Positions 62,308 through 64,000 of a stretch of DNA of 64,000 nt are shown here, piece by piece. Numbering within the stretch: the stretch's first letter is position 1; each line of letters starts with the position of its first letter. A model generated the notes under the pieces. It had not been told where the DNA came from. It made no database searches and was given only the letters and a program-made list of their open reading frames with translations. This DNA comes from Euclidia mi (taxonomy: Eukaryota; Arthropoda; Insecta; Lepidoptera; Erebidae): positions 10,609,217 to 10,673,216 of the forward strand of contig OX123209.2 in NCBI GenBank assembly GCA_944739405.2, read 5' to 3'. The translations under genes and the position numbers were made by a program.

Positions 62308-62711
62308 GTAAGCATAAATTTAGCTGTTTATATTATAACATAAACTAACTATTAACAACAATGTTCTGAATACAGCCAGGTTACAAGGTTTGGGCAAGAT
62401 TTTGAAACCATGTTACTATTATGGACCCCATGTAAAATTTTAACAATCATACATACCCATTACAAATTTGAATAAATCTTTGATTTATTTTTGTTTACTA
62501 CAGTGAAGTGAGTTTTTCATGCAAGATTTTAAAATTGCCTGATTCTCATAAATTTATTATTGCCTGATATAGTAAGCATCTGAATGGATCACAGTGCCTC
62601 ACCTGTGAAACCCTTCAGGGTCCATTGACTCTAGATAAAGGAGCCTTAAAAAAGGGTAACATAAAAATTATAACTGTTATTGAGTCATATTTCAATTGAA
62701 ATTATTACACA
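62308..62711 (+). other. Start of intron 1 of the coiled-coil gene
   Basis: AT-rich, non-coding. The read-through frame ends at a TAA after 11 intron codons. Confidence 0.6.
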
Positions 62712-62920
62712 CTAGAGGACGCCAGCAGCTACGCCTGCATTTTTTTTTAATTTACCCGTTTTGGCTGATCCCGTGGGATTTTCGGGAAATCCCTTCTTAG
62801 TGCACCAATACGGTCCCCAAGGAACATACATGCCAAATTTCAGCTTCCTGCGCCCAATAGTTTTGGCTGTAGCGGGGTCTGTCAGTCAGTCAGTAACGCA
62901 AGGATTTTATATATTAAGAT
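62712..62920 (-). mobile_element. Lep1-like non-autonomous Helitron, intronic
   Basis: CTAG at the left, GCCAGCAGCTACGCCTGC hairpin region, and the reverse of TCTTAATATATAAAATCC at the right. Confidence 0.75.
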
Positions 62921-63403
62921 AATTGTTAGAATATACATGAGTAATACTTATGAGTTCTTTTGTTGATAGTGTAAACAAAAGAATTCATTTAAGTAGGTCA
63001 TTGGTACAATGACTGCCATTTATGATCACATGTTTGACGATCGCTGTTGTCGATTGAATCGCCACTTGAGACAAAAATTTGTGTGATCCACAAAGGGGGT
63101 CAGCCATACATTGTGCTTAGTATCTCTGGCATTGATGCCTGAAAGCCCAAGCTTCTCCTTTTCATTCTAGCCTTATACCAGTCGCATCCATGAATTTTCT
63201 CTTTGACACCTAGTCCATACGTGGTCTAACCAGATTTGATGGAATATTAGCTTTAAGCCCAAGTTTGTACCAACAAAATTGTTTGTAAACCCTTAGATGT
63301 CAAAACGCGTAGAGCACGCTGTCCGCGAAAAAGACGCCGACGCAGTGATGTGTCTTTTACATTTCTGTGGTCAATTTGTTAGATACTAATATATTTTATT
63401 TAT
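62921..63403. other. Intronic DNA, unassigned
   Basis: No exon-like segment was recognised. Confidence 0.4.
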
Positions 63404-63589
63404 AGTCTCGCCATGAATTTTTAGGTCCCACGTAATAGCGAGCCTGTTGCCGTTACCGGGCACATCACCAGACTCCAGGCTGCTATTGAGTGTTCGGAAA
63501 AACCCAGTAACACTTTTGCCCGACCCGGGAATCGAACCCGGGACGTCCGATCAGCAGTCGCATACGCTATCCACTGGGCCACGTCAGTC
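63404..63589 (-). mobile_element. SINE family A, head type X, 3'-truncated
   Basis: Minus-strand head with TGGCCCAGTGGATAGCG (A box) and GGGTTCGATTCCCGGG (B box), body GTAGCAGC-like block; the tail ends at CATGGCGAGAC. Confidence 0.75.
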
Positions 63590-63699
63590 TAATATAAATG
63601 TAATAAAATAAATTTAATATTGCTTGACACCAAAAAGTTATGACGTCACTACTACATGTTACATACAAAAAGTCGGTAGAAATGGATTTTTTTACTGCT

Positions 63700-63840
63700 A
63701 CACCTGCTGACCTGCGTTAGCGTTAATGGCAATGGCCAACTACGCGTTAAAAATGCGCGTTGGCCATTAGTAATTTAAAAAGCGTTAAAACATTGGCCAC
63801 ATCTACGTAGCGCCTAGATTAACGCGCTAATTCACGCGTT
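63700..63840. mobile_element. GCGTTA-rich MITE
   Basis: TGCGTTAGCGTTAATGGC at the left faces GCGCTAATTCACGCGTTAAG at the right. TTGGCCATTAG/ATGGCCAACTACGCG is a further inner palindrome. Confidence 0.5.
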
Positions 63841-63861
63841 AAGATGCAAGTGTACATACAT

Positions 63862-64000
63862 ACATACATACATAGTCTCACGCCTATATCCTCGAAGAGC
63901 TAGGCAGAGGTGTATTGCTACACCCACTTTTCACCAGCCAATAGGGGGCGAGCCTATTGCCGTACCGGGCACATTACCAGACTCCGAGCTGCTACTGAGA
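63862..64000 (-). mobile_element. SINE family A, cut by the window edge
   Basis: TACATACATAG tail, CTCACGCCTATATCC, GGGGGCGAGCCTATTGCCG and CCGAGCTGCTACTGAGA; the tRNA-like head lies beyond 64000. Confidence 0.75.

Noticed and set aside
2190..63589. Several stretches with A-box and B-box pairs (for example 2190, 3700, 20812, 27108, 27718, 48940) that resemble tRNA genes
   Set aside because: They are repeated, joined to shared SINE bodies and tails, and do not fold into complete cloverleafs as read. They are tRNA-derived SINEs.
1..64000. CRISPR arrays, bacterial operons or phage features
   Set aside because: Introns, SINEs, Helitrons and LINEs show a eukaryotic nuclear genome. The one regular array (29926-31410) has no repeat-spacer structure.

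Overview
The window is nuclear DNA of a moth or butterfly (Lepidoptera; a noctuid-like moth would fit). It is AT-rich, has long intergenic stretches without coding potential, and is crowded with lepidopteran repeat types: Lep1-like non-autonomous Helitrons, several tRNA-derived SINE families, RTE-type and jockey-type LINE remnants, palindromic MITEs, hAT and piggyBac derivatives. The few convincing host coding segments are split by introns. All assignments come from reading the sequence; no database search was run.

Layout. Positions 1-46,000 are a transposon graveyard with no convincing host gene. Highlights are a SINE family (called A here) whose 3' tail matches the 3' end of a LINE; Lep1-like Helitrons; a TA-flanked MITE of about 380 bp (MITE-B); a foldback element at 22,210-22,514; an inverted MITE pair at 24,144-25,266; a GATGGCGG-rich higher-order tandem array at 29,926-31,410; two hAT elements and one further TIR element, each with an exact 8-bp target duplication, inserted inside older repeats (13,989-14,465; 32,572-34,428; 34,959-35,206); a possible PIF/Harbinger-type element at 36,705-39,096; and an RTE LINE remnant at 41,288-41,752. 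From 46,000 to 52,260 there are diverged ~110-bp tandem repeats, a GC-rich island, more SINEs, and a piggyBac-type miniature element at 50,502-51,109 with TTAA flanks.

Host genes lie at 52-62 kb. A kinesin-II motor subunit gene (KIF3A/Klp64D type) runs on the minus strand: exon 2 (52,271-52,483) encodes the start of the motor domain, and a likely first coding exon of only two codons lies at 55,972-55,977. No later exon of this gene was recognised further left. A plus-strand gene begins at 61,144 with a 388-codon acidic, Ser/Asp-rich exon ending in a coiled coil. The two genes are divergent. Between them sits an internally deleted, frameshifted jockey-clade retrotransposon (about 57,181-59,940), followed by a 150-bp run of hairpins that includes three histone-mRNA-type stem-loops.

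The most unusual signals are the tandem histone-type stem-loops (60,038-60,132), the recurrence of short perfect palindromes with very small loops at or inside transposon sequence (6,346; 6,852; 19,808; 36,124; 50,058), and the higher-order satellite embedded in a dispersed repeat. 'Repeat C' below means a dispersed repeat whose consensus runs from a CCGCGGTTACACCCGCG box to an end near CTTCAGCTTTATATATTAG; its class is not known to me.
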